Shown: positions 37,128-47,515, numbered from the stretch's first letter. The stretch: DNA of 64,000 bases from Saprospiraceae bacterium (GCA_022844565.1 JALHLK010000013.1:40300-104299); one strand, 5' to 3'. Numbers and translations are program-made. Notes: generated by a model not told the origin, from the sequence alone.

Positions 37128-40109
37128 TTACACCATCCCCCCAACAAACGTCTCCACAAAATCCATGATCCTCTGCAATATCCGATCACCAATTGTCTTA
37201 CGCTTCAATAAACTCGGTTTTTCACCTTCTATCAGCTCTAATACCTCATCTCTAAGGGGCTTATGTTCTGCAAATAAGTAAGATTCGATTAAGGATTCTG
37301 TACGATCTTTAGATAAGTTTTCTTCCACGATCATTTTATTAAAGGCTTCTTTTTGTTTAGTATCCCAAAAAGCATCAAATGATTCGGTAATGGCGTCAGG
37401 ATCGTCTATAGATGGTAAGTTTTCTTTTATGAATTGTTCAATAAGTTCTCTTTTACTTCTTAAAGTGACTTCAGAATTTAGGAGATTGATGATATCCTTC
37501 TCAGTTATTTTAGAATCTTTTTCTTTTTGAGATTTAAGCTTTATAAGTAATTGAATAATGTAGCTCACATTGATTTCGTCACGATGGATAAGCTCTAATT
37601 CAAAGTCTACATCTTCAAGTATTGATACTTTTTCTTTTGGTGGAGTGACTTTTATTTTATCGTAGAGATCAAGGTATTTACTTTTATAGTCTTCAAACTC
37701 TTGTTCTGTAAGATTAAAATCCTCCCATTTAAAATCAGAGAAAGTTACAAGTACATTTTTTATCCTAATGAGATCACGAAATGCTGTAATAAAGGACAAT
37801 TCTGCTTCTTCAGTATCCAAATCATTAACTGCCTCTACAGAAGGTGCAATGGCTTTAAGTTTATCATAAGCTTGGTCAAACTTGGTAATGTAATCTTCAT
37901 AAGGTTGGACCAATATTACCTCTAAAGCATCCTTATTGCTAAATAGCGTAATTGCTTCATCCGTTTTGGCTTTAAGATTCCTAAATACAACGATGTTACC
38001 TTGAGATTTTGTTTCATTGAGTATTCGGTTGGTCCTGCTATATGCTTGTATAAGTCCATGCATATGCAGATTTTTATCCACATATAAGGTATTTACTTTT
38101 TTAGCATCAAACCCTGTCAAAAACATATTAACCACCAACAAGAGATCAATTCTATTTGATAGGTTTTCAGGGTTCTTTTCTCTATCTTTAAGCTTCTTCG
38201 ACAGGTCTTTATAGTAATTATAGAAGCTCTGGTTGTCTTTGGTAGAGAATTTAGTATTGTATGTTGTATTGTAATCGTTGATGTATTCGTCAAGTTTTTC
38301 TCGTGAGTGCTGACTGCCTACTGATTTGAAGTAACTAGAATTTTGATTAAGTTTTTCTTGTTCTTCTATGATCGAATCAGCTGCCATTGCAGGTTCTTGC
38401 TCTTCAAATTGATAGGAGTTTGACACAGGGTCTTCATTTATTAATCCATTGGCATCTTCATCAGCTTCATTTGTACCATAGCTGAAGATTGTTGCAATAT
38501 TCAAATTATGCTCACCATTGATTTTTTTGCGCTTAAAAATATCGTAATACTTGATCAATGATTTGACACTATCTACGCAAAACATAGCAGAAAATGCCTT
38601 ACTATGGGTCTTACGATGATGATTATGAATGATGTAGTTGGCTATTTTTTCTAATCTGCCTGGATCTTCCATCAGTTCCACTGTATCAATATCCTCTACC
38701 TCAATATCTATCTCTGTAGCAGTATCTTTTTTCTTATATCGCCCTACATACTCTATTGCAAATTTTAATACATTCTCATCTCTAATCGCATCAGTAATAA
38801 CATACTTATGCAGGCAATCTTCAAAAAGATCCTTTGTGGTCCTTTTGCCAAACTCATTTTTATTTGCATTATCAGCAAAAATAGGTGTTCCCGTAAAACC
38901 AAACATTTGTGCATTGCTAAAGAAGTCCTTTATTCTTTTATGTGTTTCTCCAAATTGACTTCGATGACATTCATCAAAAATAAAAACAATCCTTTTATCT
39001 TTTAAATCAGCCATTTTCTTCTCGTATTTGAGCTTTGTAATGGCAGTATTGAGCTTTTGGATGGTTGTTACAATAAGTTTACTATTTTTAGCTTCTCCTT
39101 TTTTATCGGTATAGGTTCCTATGAATTGTTTAACCAAGTTAGAAGTATTATCTGTACCATCAATACATCCTTCTTGAAAACTGTTAAACTCTATGGTGGT
39201 CTGATAATCCAAATCGTTTCTATCTACCACAAATACCACTTTATGTACCTGGGGTAATGTCATCAATATTTGACTTGCTTTGAAGCTCGTAAGTGTTTTA
39301 CCCGATCCAGTGGTGTGCCAGATATATCCATTTTTATTGGAGATCTTCACTCTTTCTATGAGGGCTTCTACCGCATAGTATTGATAAGGTCTGAGGACCA
39401 TCAGTATTTTATCAGATTCGTTGAGTACAATGTATTTGCAGATCATTTTACTGATGTGACAAGGTTCTAAGAATGCATCCTTAATCCCATTGAGTATATT
39501 GGTCAATCGTTTGTTTTCTACATCCGTCCAATAGAAGGTTTGTTTAAAACTCTGATTACGATTGTTAGCATAGAACTTCGTATTTACACCGTTGCTGATC
39601 ACAAATATCTGTACATATTGATATAAAGCAGTGCTTGAACCAAAAGAATGTCGTTGATATCTATTGATTTGATTAAAAGCTTCTTTAAGTTCTAATCCCC
39701 TTCGCTTCAATTCTATTTGCACCAATGGCAGTCCATTGATCAAAATCGTCACATCATATCTATTTTTATAACTACCTTCTTGTGACACTTGATTAGTGAC
39801 TTGGTATTGATTTTGACACCAATGTTCGGTATTGAGTAGTTCTATGTGTTTGGTATTACCATTATCTAATCTGACTAACAGTTTACCACGTAATGTTTTT
39901 GCTTTTTCAAAAATACTACCTTTAGTAAGTTCGTTTAATATCTGATTAAATTCTTTATCTGATAATATGAAGTTATTGTGTTTTTCTAATTGAGATTTTA
40001 GATTAGCTATTAATGCCGCTTCATCTTTTAAAGCTACGAACTTATAACCCAATTTTTGGAGTTGGATTAAAAGCTGTTCTTCAAGTATTTGTTCGGATTG
40101 TTTAGGCAT
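37128..40109 (-). CDS. hsdR: Type I restriction enzyme, R subunit
   Basis: The 993-residue translocase-endonuclease subunit. The nuclease core D119...E133-x-K135 lies in NRYDVTI...VQIELKRRG. The SF2 helicase has Walker A TTGSGKT (266-272, K271), DECH at 378-381 and TGTPI at 405-409, with motif VI-like VNTLYVDKNLHMHGLIQAYSRTNRI later. It cuts unmodified DNA far from the HsdS site after ATP-driven translocation. The gene is intact and full length. It lies 106 nt after hsdS. Confidence 0.95.
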   Translation of the reverse strand: MPKQSEQILEEQLLIQLQKLGYKFVALKDEAALIANLKSQLEKHNNFILSDKEFNQILNELTKGSIFEKAKTLRGKLLVRLDNGNTKHIELLNTEHWCQNQYQVTNQVSQEGSYKNRYDVTILINGLPLVQIELKRRGLELKEAFNQINRYQRHSFGSSTALYQYVQIFVISNGVNTKFYANNRNQSFKQTFYWTDVENKRLTNILNGIKDAFLEPCHISKMICKYIVLNESDKILMVLRPYQYYAVEALIERVKISNKNGYIWHTTGSGKTLTSFKASQILMTLPQVHKVVFVVDRNDLDYQTTIEFNSFQEGCIDGTDNTSNLVKQFIGTYTDKKGEAKNSKLIVTTIQKLNTAITKLKYEKKMADLKDKRIVFIFDECHRSQFGETHKRIKDFFSNAQMFGFTGTPIFADNANKNEFGKRTTKDLFEDCLHKYVITDAIRDENVLKFAIEYVGRYKKKDTATEIDIEVEDIDTVELMEDPGRLEKIANYIIHNHHRKTHSKAFSAMFCVDSVKSLIKYYDIFKRKKINGEHNLNIATIFSYGTNEADEDANGLINEDPVSNSYQFEEQEPAMAADSIIEEQEKLNQNSSYFKSVGSQHSREKLDEYINDYNTTYNTKFSTKDNQSFYNYYKDLSKKLKDREKNPENLSNRIDLLLVVNMFLTGFDAKKVNTLYVDKNLHMHGLIQAYSRTNRILNETKSQGNIVVFRNLKAKTDEAITLFSNKDALEVILVQPYEDYITKFDQAYDKLKAIAPSVEAVNDLDTEEAELSFITAFRDLIRIKNVLVTFSDFKWEDFNLTEQEFEDYKSKYLDLYDKIKVTPPKEKVSILEDVDFELELIHRDEINVSYIIQLLIKLKSQKEKDSKITEKDIINLLNSEVTLRSKRELIEQFIKENLPSIDDPDAITESFDAFWDTKQKEAFNKMIVEENLSKDRTESLIESYLFAEHKPLRDEVLELIEGEKPSLLKRKTIGDRILQRIMDFVETFVGGMV

Positions 40110-40215
40110 AATTATATTTCCTTCTTTATTTTATCCCAAAAAGATTTATTACTAAATAAAACTGCTTCATGGCTGCAAATTTTAACTTTTTAATCGTGTA
40201 TTGGCATTTCTTTTA

Positions 40216-41463
40216 TTAAATAAACATTTGTTGAAGTAAACCCTTCTTCCACAATTCCATCCTCTCAACCTGCATTTGTACATGACTGATCTTATCATCT
40301 AGTGCAGATAGGAAATTGGCGATTTTTGTTTGTTCGGGGAGAGAAGGTAGCTTAATTTCTATTGAAGAAAATGACTTTACAGAAATTGTAAATCGTGTAC
40401 TTCCTGTAGCTAATTTAGTTAATTGGGCTAAAACACTTGGAATATTACAAAAATAGTGTGAGTACAAAATATTAATGGCGATGCTTGGTCTAAATCTCAT
40501 TAAATGATAACTGAATACTGCACATTCTAAATCTTCAAAAATTACTACAGAATGCCCAATATCATCTGGAGTTTCAGAAGAAGGTGTAAATAGTATGTCA
40601 CCTTTATTTAAATTGCAACTTCCTATTTGACTATCTTTAGCTGTGACAATTTGAAATGTTTTTATTGTTTCGTTATTTAAGCTTTCATGTCGATAAACAT
40701 TCATGTAGTTAACTAAATACACTTCTTTTTCATTTTCTTTTGTTAACTTGTCAATTGAACTTGTTTGAAAACTCCCTATTTCCCCCAACTTCTTCTCCTC
40801 CCAATCAGGAAATTCCCTCCCATCATCATCCTTAAACCTTATTTTCTGACTAAATATCTTCTGCATCACTCCCTTTTTATACTGCTCCAAAAGCGATTTA
40901 TTCTTTTTGATTGCTTGTAGCTTTTCGTCCACAGCATTTAAGAACGAAGCTATTTTTTGTTGTTCGGGGAGAGTTGGGAAAGAAAGTTCTAATTCTTTAC
41001 ATTCTTCCGCATTTAATCCTGGCTGTCCTGAACGCATTGACATTTTTAAAACCCATTTATTATAGTTTTCTTTTAATGTTTGAGTAAAAATAAAGTATGG
41101 GTCACCATGACTAATTGAAAACTTTATCAAGAATCCAGCAAATAGAAGATTACCATCATTGGGTTTATACAAATATGTTTTTCCGACACTTGCGCCTGTA
41201 CGCGTGAAAACAATATCACCACTTTTTAATTTATACTTCTCATCAATTACCCCATCAGGAGAAACTAATGGCTTAGGTATAAATTCTCTGGAATTTTCGT
41301 CAATATCTGTAATTCTTAAATATTTATTTTCTCCATCAAACTCAATAGCAGCCGAATTCATACCATACATTATTTTATCTGATATTTCCCCCAACTTTTT
41401 CTTTTCCCATTCCCCCTCAAATTCAGGAAAACGAAGTTTGGGTATGTTTACTAACTTTTCCAT
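40216..41463 (-). CDS. hsdS: Type I restriction enzyme, specificity subunit
   Basis: The 415-residue HsdS has two target-recognition domains in tandem. The repeat units FPEFEGEWEKKKLGEISDKI (near the N-terminus) and FPDWEEKKLGEIGSF (around 215) open each TRD. The LPEQQKIASFLNAVDEKL and LPEQTKIANFLSALDDKI central and C-terminal helices follow each. Two full TRDs mean a bipartite asymmetric target. The sequence recognised is not readable. It lies 2 nt after the dinD-like gene. Confidence 0.92.
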   Translation of the reverse strand: MEKLVNIPKLRFPEFEGEWEKKKLGEISDKIMYGMNSAAIEFDGENKYLRITDIDENSREFIPKPLVSPDGVIDEKYKLKSGDIVFTRTGASVGKTYLYKPNDGNLLFAGFLIKFSISHGDPYFIFTQTLKENYNKWVLKMSMRSGQPGLNAEECKELELSFPTLPEQQKIASFLNAVDEKLQAIKKNKSLLEQYKKGVMQKIFSQKIRFKDDDGREFPDWEEKKLGEIGSFQTSSIDKLTKENEKEVYLVNYMNVYRHESLNNETIKTFQIVTAKDSQIGSCNLNKGDILFTPSSETPDDIGHSVVIFEDLECAVFSYHLMRFRPSIAINILYSHYFCNIPSVLAQLTKLATGSTRFTISVKSFSSIEIKLPSLPEQTKIANFLSALDDKISHVQMQVERMELWKKGLLQQMFI

Positions 41464-41465
41464 AC

Positions 41466-42299
41466 TTACTTCTTTTTAGTTTCTTTAAGCACTTTTTTTT
41501 CATCACCATCTAGTTTTCGCTGTACTTTTTTTACATCCTCAGCAGGTGGTAGATTCTCGGGTACTATGTCTCTCTTTGTCAGCATTTCGCGAACAGCGAA
41601 ATTATTATCTATATGCTCTCTCTCTATTTTACTTTGTCCTGTTAGATCCTTAGTTTGAACATTCAGACCAGTCATCTCCGCAGCTAAATCTTTGGCTTTA
41701 ATACTGATGGTAGGTAAAAAGTCAGCCACGGGTCTACTTTCAGGTACACCCATTTTTCGTTTTAAAGTTTGCGTATTTAATCGAAATAATGCTTGATCAC
41801 CTTTACTTCTGATGATAGCAAATCCTTGATTGTCCACACCTCTTTCATATAATATGCCAGAAAGTTGTTTTTCTGTCTGACTTAATTTTTCTCTTGCTTT
41901 TACACGTTCATATTCTAGTAGCCTTTGTTCTACAAGTTCCGCCCTACGGGTTTGCACAGCAAAATAGTTTTGTGCAAAAGCAATTTGTTGTTTTCTACTG
42001 TCTCCATTTTGAGCAATAAGATAACAAGCGTACCTTGTTAATAGTATATCAATGATTTCTTTTTCAGCACCTTTAGGCATGGGTATCGTTTTCCTGACGT
42101 CAGGAAAATGATATTCCACTTTTTCACCTGCATTGATACAAGCATCTTTAGCTTTTTGGATTACTTTTTCAAAATTTTCCCACTTACTGTAGCCAAGTAA
42201 ATATTGAAGTTCGCGAGCACTCCAGCACTCTATACCGTGTAACTCAGATGATGCGGCTTCAAATTGACTAAAAAGTTCTTGTATTTCTTCCGTTTTCAT
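41466..42299 (-). CDS. dinD: DinD-like DNA damage-inducible protein
   Basis: The 277-residue protein matches DinD: GIECWSARELQYLLGYSKWENFEKVIQKAK, RYACYLIAQNGDSRKQQIAFAQNYFAVQTRRAELVEQ, and a C-terminal region around REMLTKRDIVPENLPPAEDVKKV. E. coli DinD is SOS-induced and interferes with RecA filaments, but its role in restriction loci is unknown. It lies between hsdM (10 nt) and hsdS (2 nt), so it is an integral member of the operon. No LexA box was sought beyond visual inspection. Confidence 0.85.
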   Translation of the reverse strand: MKTEEIQELFSQFEAASSELHGIECWSARELQYLLGYSKWENFEKVIQKAKDACINAGEKVEYHFPDVRKTIPMPKGAEKEIIDILLTRYACYLIAQNGDSRKQQIAFAQNYFAVQTRRAELVEQRLLEYERVKAREKLSQTEKQLSGILYERGVDNQGFAIIRSKGDQALFRLNTQTLKRKMGVPESRPVADFLPTISIKAKDLAAEMTGLNVQTKDLTGQSKIEREHIDNNFAVREMLTKRDIVPENLPPAEDVKKVQRKLDGDEKKVLKETKKK

Positions 42300-42309
42300 G
42301 TCTATATTA

Positions 42310-43899
42310 TTAAAATGGTGTCGCTATTCCCAATTCCCTACAATATTGTTCAATCGTCTGATCAGTCGCACCCATACGCTCATCTAACCCTTTGATTTCC
42401 TCTGCAATAGCCTCTATATCTATCGCTTCCTCCGCTTCAAATGTATCCACATATCTCGGTATATTAAGATTGTAATCATTTTCAGCGATCAAAGCGAGGG
42501 ATGCTCTCTTACTATATTTCTCTATTTCTAATCTATTGCGGTAAGTATCAATGATTTTCTCAATATGTTCTTCCAAAAGTACATTTTGAGTTTTTACCTT
42601 CTCAAAATCATTGCTTGCATCAATAAACAGCACATCTTCAGGATTTTCCCTGCACTTTTTATATACCATTATACAGGTAGGTATACTGGTCCCATAGAAG
42701 ATATTAGCAGGTAATCCGATCACTGCATCAAGATAGTTTTTATTCTCAATCAGATATCGACGGATATGTTGTTCTGCACCACCTCTAAATAGCGCACCAT
42801 GCGGTAGTACCAATGCCATTATACCACTTTCTGATAGATGATGGACCATATGCTGCACAAATGCAAAATCTGCTTTACTACTAGGAGCTAATTTACCATA
42901 CTGACTAAAACGATCATCCGATAAATGGATAGGATTAGCACTCCATTGAGCAGAGAAAGGAGGATTAGCCACAATAGCTTCAAACGTCTTACCTGCATGC
43001 ATAGGTCTTTCTAAGGTGTCCTCTTGTTTAATATCAAATCTTCTATAATGCACACCGTGAAGGATCATGTTCATCCTACACAAATTGTAGGTAGTCCGAT
43101 TCATCTCTTGACCGTAAAACATAGCTACATCGCTTACTTTAGCTATTCTCAATATAAGTGATCCTGATCCTGATGTTGGGTCATAGACTGATTTAAGCTT
43201 TGTTTTACCAGTCGTCACAATCAAAGCCAATATTTTTGATACTTGTTGTGGTGTGTAAAATTCACCTGCTTTTTTACCTGCACCGCTGGCAAATTGTGCT
43301 ATAAGATACTCATATGAGTCGCCTAATACATCTGATTCCGTATCACCAAGCTTGAAGTCTATTTTATCCAAATGGGTTAGTACTTTGACGATAATCGCAT
43401 TGCGAGCTTCAGGTGTCTTACCCAACTTAGTACTGTTGAGATCCATATCCTCAAAGAGATTGTCAAAGTCATCTTCGCTTTCCGTACCCATCGTACTCAA
43501 TTGTATATTGGTCAATATCTTTTGCAGATCTTCTAATATAAAATTGGTTTTAGCTTCATCAAGGTTGCTTTCATCTTGATTATCTCCTCGACCTCTAGCC
43601 GCAATCTCACTAAATAGCTCTTCAGGTTTCAAAAAATACCCTAATTTCTCAATTGCCTCCTCTCTTATTGCGTCTATATATTCACCATAAGCATCCATAC
43701 TTAGACGTATATCCTTAAACTTCAGCTTATCCTGCTGTAAAATATCATCAGCAAAAATCTCCATCTTCTCGCTCAAATACTTAAAAAAGATAAACCCCAA
43801 GATATAATCCCTAAATTCATCCGCATTCATCTTACCCCTTAAGGTATTGGCTATATTCCAAAGTTGTTGCTCTAATGCTCTTTTGTGATCTTCACTCAT
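42310..43899 (-). CDS. hsdM: Type I restriction enzyme, methyltransferase subunit
   Basis: The 529-residue adenine-N6 methyltransferase. AdoMet motif I DPTSGSGSL (240-248) and motif IV NPPF (312-315) are intact, and the family's FYTPQQVSKIL (214-224) precedes them. The N-terminal HsdM_N helical domain (1-150) is present. It is the first gene of hsdM-dinD-hsdS-hsdR. A -7 box stands 28 nt upstream. Confidence 0.95.
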   Translation of the reverse strand: MSEDHKRALEQQLWNIANTLRGKMNADEFRDYILGFIFFKYLSEKMEIFADDILQQDKLKFKDIRLSMDAYGEYIDAIREEAIEKLGYFLKPEELFSEIAARGRGDNQDESNLDEAKTNFILEDLQKILTNIQLSTMGTESEDDFDNLFEDMDLNSTKLGKTPEARNAIIVKVLTHLDKIDFKLGDTESDVLGDSYEYLIAQFASGAGKKAGEFYTPQQVSKILALIVTTGKTKLKSVYDPTSGSGSLILRIAKVSDVAMFYGQEMNRTTYNLCRMNMILHGVHYRRFDIKQEDTLERPMHAGKTFEAIVANPPFSAQWSANPIHLSDDRFSQYGKLAPSSKADFAFVQHMVHHLSESGIMALVLPHGALFRGGAEQHIRRYLIENKNYLDAVIGLPANIFYGTSIPTCIMVYKKCRENPEDVLFIDASNDFEKVKTQNVLLEEHIEKIIDTYRNRLEIEKYSKRASLALIAENDYNLNIPRYVDTFEAEEAIDIEAIAEEIKGLDERMGATDQTIEQYCRELGIATPF

Positions 43900-43926
43900 A
43901 AGTTGAAAAGTTGTTTTCTATTGGGA

Positions 43927-43934
43927 CAAAGATA
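43927..43934 (-). promoter_or_regulatory. -7 promoter box of the hsdM operon
   Basis: The minus strand reads TATCTTTG, an exact TAnnTTTG match, 28 nt before the hsdM ATG. It probably drives the whole minus-strand run. Confidence 0.5.
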
Positions 43935-44115
43935 CTTTATAATTTATAAAATACTTATAGCCTATAAAGAGATTTAGATCGACATTCGCTGATATATACA
44001 TTTTATATGATAACCCACCAAGTCTCAAATCACTTAAAAGGAATTTTGTTCTGCTTTAAAAAGCGAAACTTTGTACAAAATTTAATTGGTTTTGCAGATC
44101 TTTAAAAAATATTTT

Positions 44116-44123
44116 TATATTTG
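44116..44123 (+). promoter_or_regulatory. -7 promoter box of the 44175 cluster
   Basis: TATATTTG lies 52 nt before the ATG of the first plus-strand gene of the right-hand cluster; it is divergent from the hsdM promoter. Confidence 0.45.
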
Positions 44124-44174
44124 TTAGGCATTATCTACATCAATACTAAATAATACTCAAAATTTAATCGTTTA

Positions 44175-44579
44175 ATGAAAAAAATTCAAGTCAGTTTATT
44201 ATTAACATTTCTACTTTTTACTTCTAATATATCGTATGCTAAATATGTCCAGACTTGTAAAGTAAAATATAAGGTGGAAATTGGATGGCCAAAAATTTAT
44301 GAGATTCAAGTTAGTTTTATGCAAGGTGATGAGCTTAATGAGGCTACCGATAGTTTTAAATACAAAAGTTCGTCTACTTATGCAATTATTTTTTGGTCAG
44401 ATGAGCAAGTTACAACCATTAAACTAGATACAGACAAATGTGGAAGGGGGCTATATTATGGTAATAATATTTGTGATTATGATGACTTTCATGGCAGATT
44501 CGACAAAGGATATATAGAAGGGACTGACAATGATGACAGAGAATGGAAAGTATGTTATACAAATGACTGCTCTTACTAA
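44175..44579 (+). CDS. Small secreted protein, cluster gene 1
   Basis: The 134-residue exported protein has a signal peptide ending near NISYA and a mature domain with paired Cys (TCKVKYK, DKCGRG, NICDYD, CYTNDC) that suggests disulfides outside the cytoplasm. The segment FHGRFDKGYIEGTDNDDREWKVCY resembles a small beta fold. No family is recognised. It begins a six-gene plus-strand cluster with short gaps, together with the lipoprotein and J-domain genes. Confidence 0.55.
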   Translation: MKKIQVSLLLTFLLFTSNISYAKYVQTCKVKYKVEIGWPKIYEIQVSFMQGDELNEATDSFKYKSSSTYAIIFWSDEQVTTIKLDTDKCGRGLYYGNNICDYDDFHGRFDKGYIEGTDNDDREWKVCYTNDCSY

Positions 44580-44631
44580 TTCAGCACTTATATAAAAGTA
44601 AGTTATTTTTAATTTAAAACTACCAAAATCA

Positions 44632-45606
44632 ATGATCAAATCCCTTCTAAAAGCGCTTATATTTATATCTATTATTGCCATGTCTTGTAATAATCCATCA
44701 GCAAGAGACCCCTTAGACACTGATTTTCATGAATATGAAGAAGAACAAGAAAACTTAATTGAAGAAGAGGAGGAAGAAGAGGAAGAAGAGACAGAAGATG
44801 AAGAAGGCTATCAAGATGGTACCTATTGCGCAATAATAAAGTATTACTACTACAAGACAGGTTCTAGTTCCGAATATACGTTACCTGTAGAAATAGAAGA
44901 TAATCTCTTAACTGTTATTCATTGGCCTAATGGTGGATGGTTAGACGATTCCCATTTTGATCCACCTGACATATCTAATGGAGATGCAACATTTACAACA
45001 GATGACGATCATCAATACTCTGTTAGTATTATTGGTGAAGGTAATTGCAGTCAAAATAGATCTAGACAATACCAAGAAGTTCAAACTACTCAACCTCAAT
45101 CAAATTATTACACAGTAAATCAACGCTTTGTAGACTTTTATTCTAATGACGAAATGTATAATCCTCACGATTTAAAAGAGATAAGGTTATTTAATAAGCC
45201 TTTCTGCATTATGCAAGATTACTACGACCTCTTTGTCAACGCAAGTCTACTTCAGCAGGCACAAAGCTATTATTTTGAACCGCTCCTGATTCACCATAAT
45301 GATCAATTAATATCTTCCCAACAAGCTATCAATAAAGACATAGCTAACTTTGCACAAGAAGGCATTGAATCGTTTAAGATATTAGTACAGCCAACTGATA
45401 TGATTACAGACTTTTACGAATATTACGATATCTCCTCAACCTCTGTTAACTTTTATATTCTAAAAAACAATGGAAAACAACTAAAGCTATCAAGAAAAAT
45501 GTATTTTGTCCTTAACAAAACAAATACAAAAATTTATGGCATTTCTTCACAAAGGATAACTCAAAAAAATGTTGATGATGTTATGGCAATGATCAATAGA
45601 AATTAA
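44632..45606 (+). CDS. Lipoprotein with acidic tract, cluster gene 2
   Basis: The 324-residue protein has a lipobox IIAMSC (Cys about 19), then a run of glutamates (about 39-58), which is a simple-sequence stretch also seen in DNA at 44755-44795. The domain after the tract (YCAIIKYYYYKTGSSSEYTLPVEI...GNCS) may share the Cys pattern of the preceding secreted protein, suggesting a duplicated module. The C-terminal half is unrecognised. It probably sits on the outer-membrane face. Confidence 0.55.
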   Translation: MIKSLLKALIFISIIAMSCNNPSARDPLDTDFHEYEEEQENLIEEEEEEEEEETEDEEGYQDGTYCAIIKYYYYKTGSSSEYTLPVEIEDNLLTVIHWPNGGWLDDSHFDPPDISNGDATFTTDDDHQYSVSIIGEGNCSQNRSRQYQEVQTTQPQSNYYTVNQRFVDFYSNDEMYNPHDLKEIRLFNKPFCIMQDYYDLFVNASLLQQAQSYYFEPLLIHHNDQLISSQQAINKDIANFAQEGIESFKILVQPTDMITDFYEYYDISSTSVNFYILKNNGKQLKLSRKMYFVLNKTNTKIYGISSQRITQKNVDDVMAMINRN

Positions 45607-45652
45607 ATTGGTCCTGCCACTATAAATTAAGATACAGAAAAAAGAAGGTTTT

Positions 45653-46522
45653 ATGAAAGATTACTATTACATATTAGGAATAGAAAAGCAAGCCGACAGC
45701 ATAACTATTAAATCAGCGTATCGAAAACTATCTTTAAAATTCCATCCTGATAAAAATGAAGGAGACGGTTTTTTTGAGGAGCGTTTCAAAGAAATTCTAG
45801 AAGCCTATGAAGTGCTGTCTAATCATCAAAAGCGAATTAATTACGATAAACTTTTAAGTGGTGTTTACAAAAATAGCTCTTTTACTTTTTCGGCAAAGGA
45901 AGATGAATTAAGAAGAAAAGAGGAAGAGTTAATACGAAAAGAAGAGGAGCTTAAACGTAAATATCAAACACCTGAAGAAAAAAAAAGAGAATTTGAAGCA
46001 CTACAAGCCAAAAGAAAACAGGAAGAAGAAGAAAAGAAAAGACAGGAAATTCTTCTGTATGAAGCCCAATTAACCCAAAAAGAAAAAGAATTAACACAAA
46101 AGGAAAAAGAACTATCAATAATTATCCAAGCTCAATCAAAGTTAAAAATCGAGATTATACTTATCCAAGATAAAATTTCAAAACTTAAATTAGAAAAGAG
46201 CGATAATCCAGGCAAAAATCAAGAAAAATATAAAACCGAAAAATTTGAAATTGCCAAATTCCCAAAATTTTACCAAGACTTAAACATAATTAAAGATTAT
46301 ATAACTGCATATGATTTTAAGACATTTAGAATAATTTTTATTCAATTTACTAAAAATCATTCCATTGACACCTATTTGTCAGAAAATCATAAGGTGCTAG
46401 TTAATATTGTAGTTAATGAAGAAGTGCCCATAAAAGAAACTGAACGATTATTTCGGTTATATAAAGATAATAATGACTTTGTGAGTTCTTTGGAAAAGGA
46501 AATAATTAGAATTTTACAATAA
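45653..46522 (+). CDS. J-domain protein with coiled coil
   Basis: The 289-residue co-chaperone has a J domain at about 1-68: [10 protein letters not shown], the catalytic HPD at 31-33, and [25 protein letters not shown] long charged coiled coil (about 80-185; [45 protein letters not shown]) and a C-terminal globular part of about 85 residues follow. It lacks the Gly/Phe and Zn regions of DnaJ, so it is a class C J protein that would stimulate Hsp70 toward a specific client, perhaps a neighbour. Confidence 0.82.
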   Translation: MKDYYYILGIEKQADSITIKSAYRKLSLKFHPDKNEGDGFFEERFKEILEAYEVLSNHQKRINYDKLLSGVYKNSSFTFSAKEDELRRKEEELIRKEEELKRKYQTPEEKKREFEALQAKRKQEEEEKKRQEILLYEAQLTQKEKELTQKEKELSIIIQAQSKLKIEIILIQDKISKLKLEKSDNPGKNQEKYKTEKFEIAKFPKFYQDLNIIKDYITAYDFKTFRIIFIQFTKNHSIDTYLSENHKVLVNIVVNEEVPIKETERLFRLYKDNNDFVSSLEKEIIRILQ

Positions 46523-46592
46523 TAAAAACAAACATTGATAAATTTATTTTGAAGTTTTAACAATTTGTAATCTCATTTAAATTATTCAAGTG

Positions 46593-46907
46593 ATGAACGC
46601 ACTAAACATAAAATACACCATCAAAATAGTTCTCGCGCTACTATTTTTATCCTGTCTCCTAGATTGGGATTATGGATACTACCAATTTGTAAGATTTGTT
46701 GGAATGATAGGATTTTTGATACTATCTAACATCGATAAAGAACATAAACCCCTTTTAGTTTTGTGGATAAGTTCTGCTATCCTTATAAATCCGATAATTA
46801 AAATTTATCTAGGTAGAGATATTTGGAATATTTTAGATGTATTTTGGGCAATAATGTTAATAATAACAATGTTCTTTGACTACTTAAAAGCAAAAAATAT
46901 AAACTGA
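46593..46907 (+). CDS. DUF6804-like membrane protein
   Basis: The 104-residue protein, started at the ATG at 46593 (three codons into a GTG-opened frame), has four predicted TM segments: KIVLALLFLSCLLDWDYGYYQFVRFVGMIGFLIL and LLVLWISSAILINPI...VFWAIMLIITMFF. The pattern LLDWDYGYYQFVRFV and NPIIKIYLGRDIWNILDVFWA match DUF6804 in my recollection. These proteins often occur beside J-domain genes in Bacteroidota; the function is unknown. Confidence 0.6.
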   Translation: MNALNIKYTIKIVLALLFLSCLLDWDYGYYQFVRFVGMIGFLILSNIDKEHKPLLVLWISSAILINPIIKIYLGRDIWNILDVFWAIMLIITMFFDYLKAKNIN

Positions 46908-46960
46908 TGAAAATTGAAAGCTATATATTACATCTATAACATTACTTCAAAGACTAAAAA

Positions 46961-47515
46961 ATGCAAAACATAACTCCTATAGTTCTTTCTTTATTAATGT
47001 CCTCGTTCCTATTAGGTCAAACAGGAAAAGCCACTTCCAGTACCTCCAATATTAAAATAATACAGAAATACGAGGAATGGAGGACAAAACAATATAAATT
47101 AGGAAAGTATGAGACACCTGAAAAATGTAACCCAGATTATTCAAACAAAGAAAATTATAATGGACCAGGAATTGGTATATCTTCTGATATAAATGTTTAT
47201 TACACTGACCTAAATAACGATAACATCATGGATGCAATCGTCTGCTTTGAACCACTAAATTGTTATGGTGGTAGTGCAAACATGGGGCAAGGAAGAGTAA
47301 TTATATACTCAAAGGGTACACAATACCTAGTAGACGACAAACTAATTGACGACATAGAAAACAACTTGGTATCAGGTCGAATTTTCATCACTAGAGCTTC
47401 TTATGGCGTATTCTATGGTGAGTTTGTAGATTACCTCAAGGATGACCCTAATTGCTGTCCTAGCATAAGAAAAGCTATCCAGATTACTTTCTCAGATAAA
47501 AAACTACATTATTAA
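46961..47515 (+). CDS. Secreted protein with FG-GAP-like segment
   Basis: The 184-residue exported protein has a signal peptide (TPIVLSLLMSSFLLGQ). The motif YYTDLNNDNIMDAIVCF resembles an FG-GAP/calcium-loop repeat unit. It contains several cysteines (CNPDYS, CFEPLNCYGG, CCPSIRK), consistent with extracytoplasmic folding. No defined family is recognised. Confidence 0.55.
   Translation: MQNITPIVLSLLMSSFLLGQTGKATSSTSNIKIIQKYEEWRTKQYKLGKYETPEKCNPDYSNKENYNGPGIGISSDINVYYTDLNNDNIMDAIVCFEPLNCYGGSANMGQGRVIIYSKGTQYLVDDKLIDDIENNLVSGRIFITRASYGVFYGEFVDYLKDDPNCCPSIRKAIQITFSDKKLHY

Noticed and set aside
38638..39005. Overlapping plus-strand frames within hsdR
   Set aside because: They are antisense to conserved helicase motifs of hsdR and have no features of their own.
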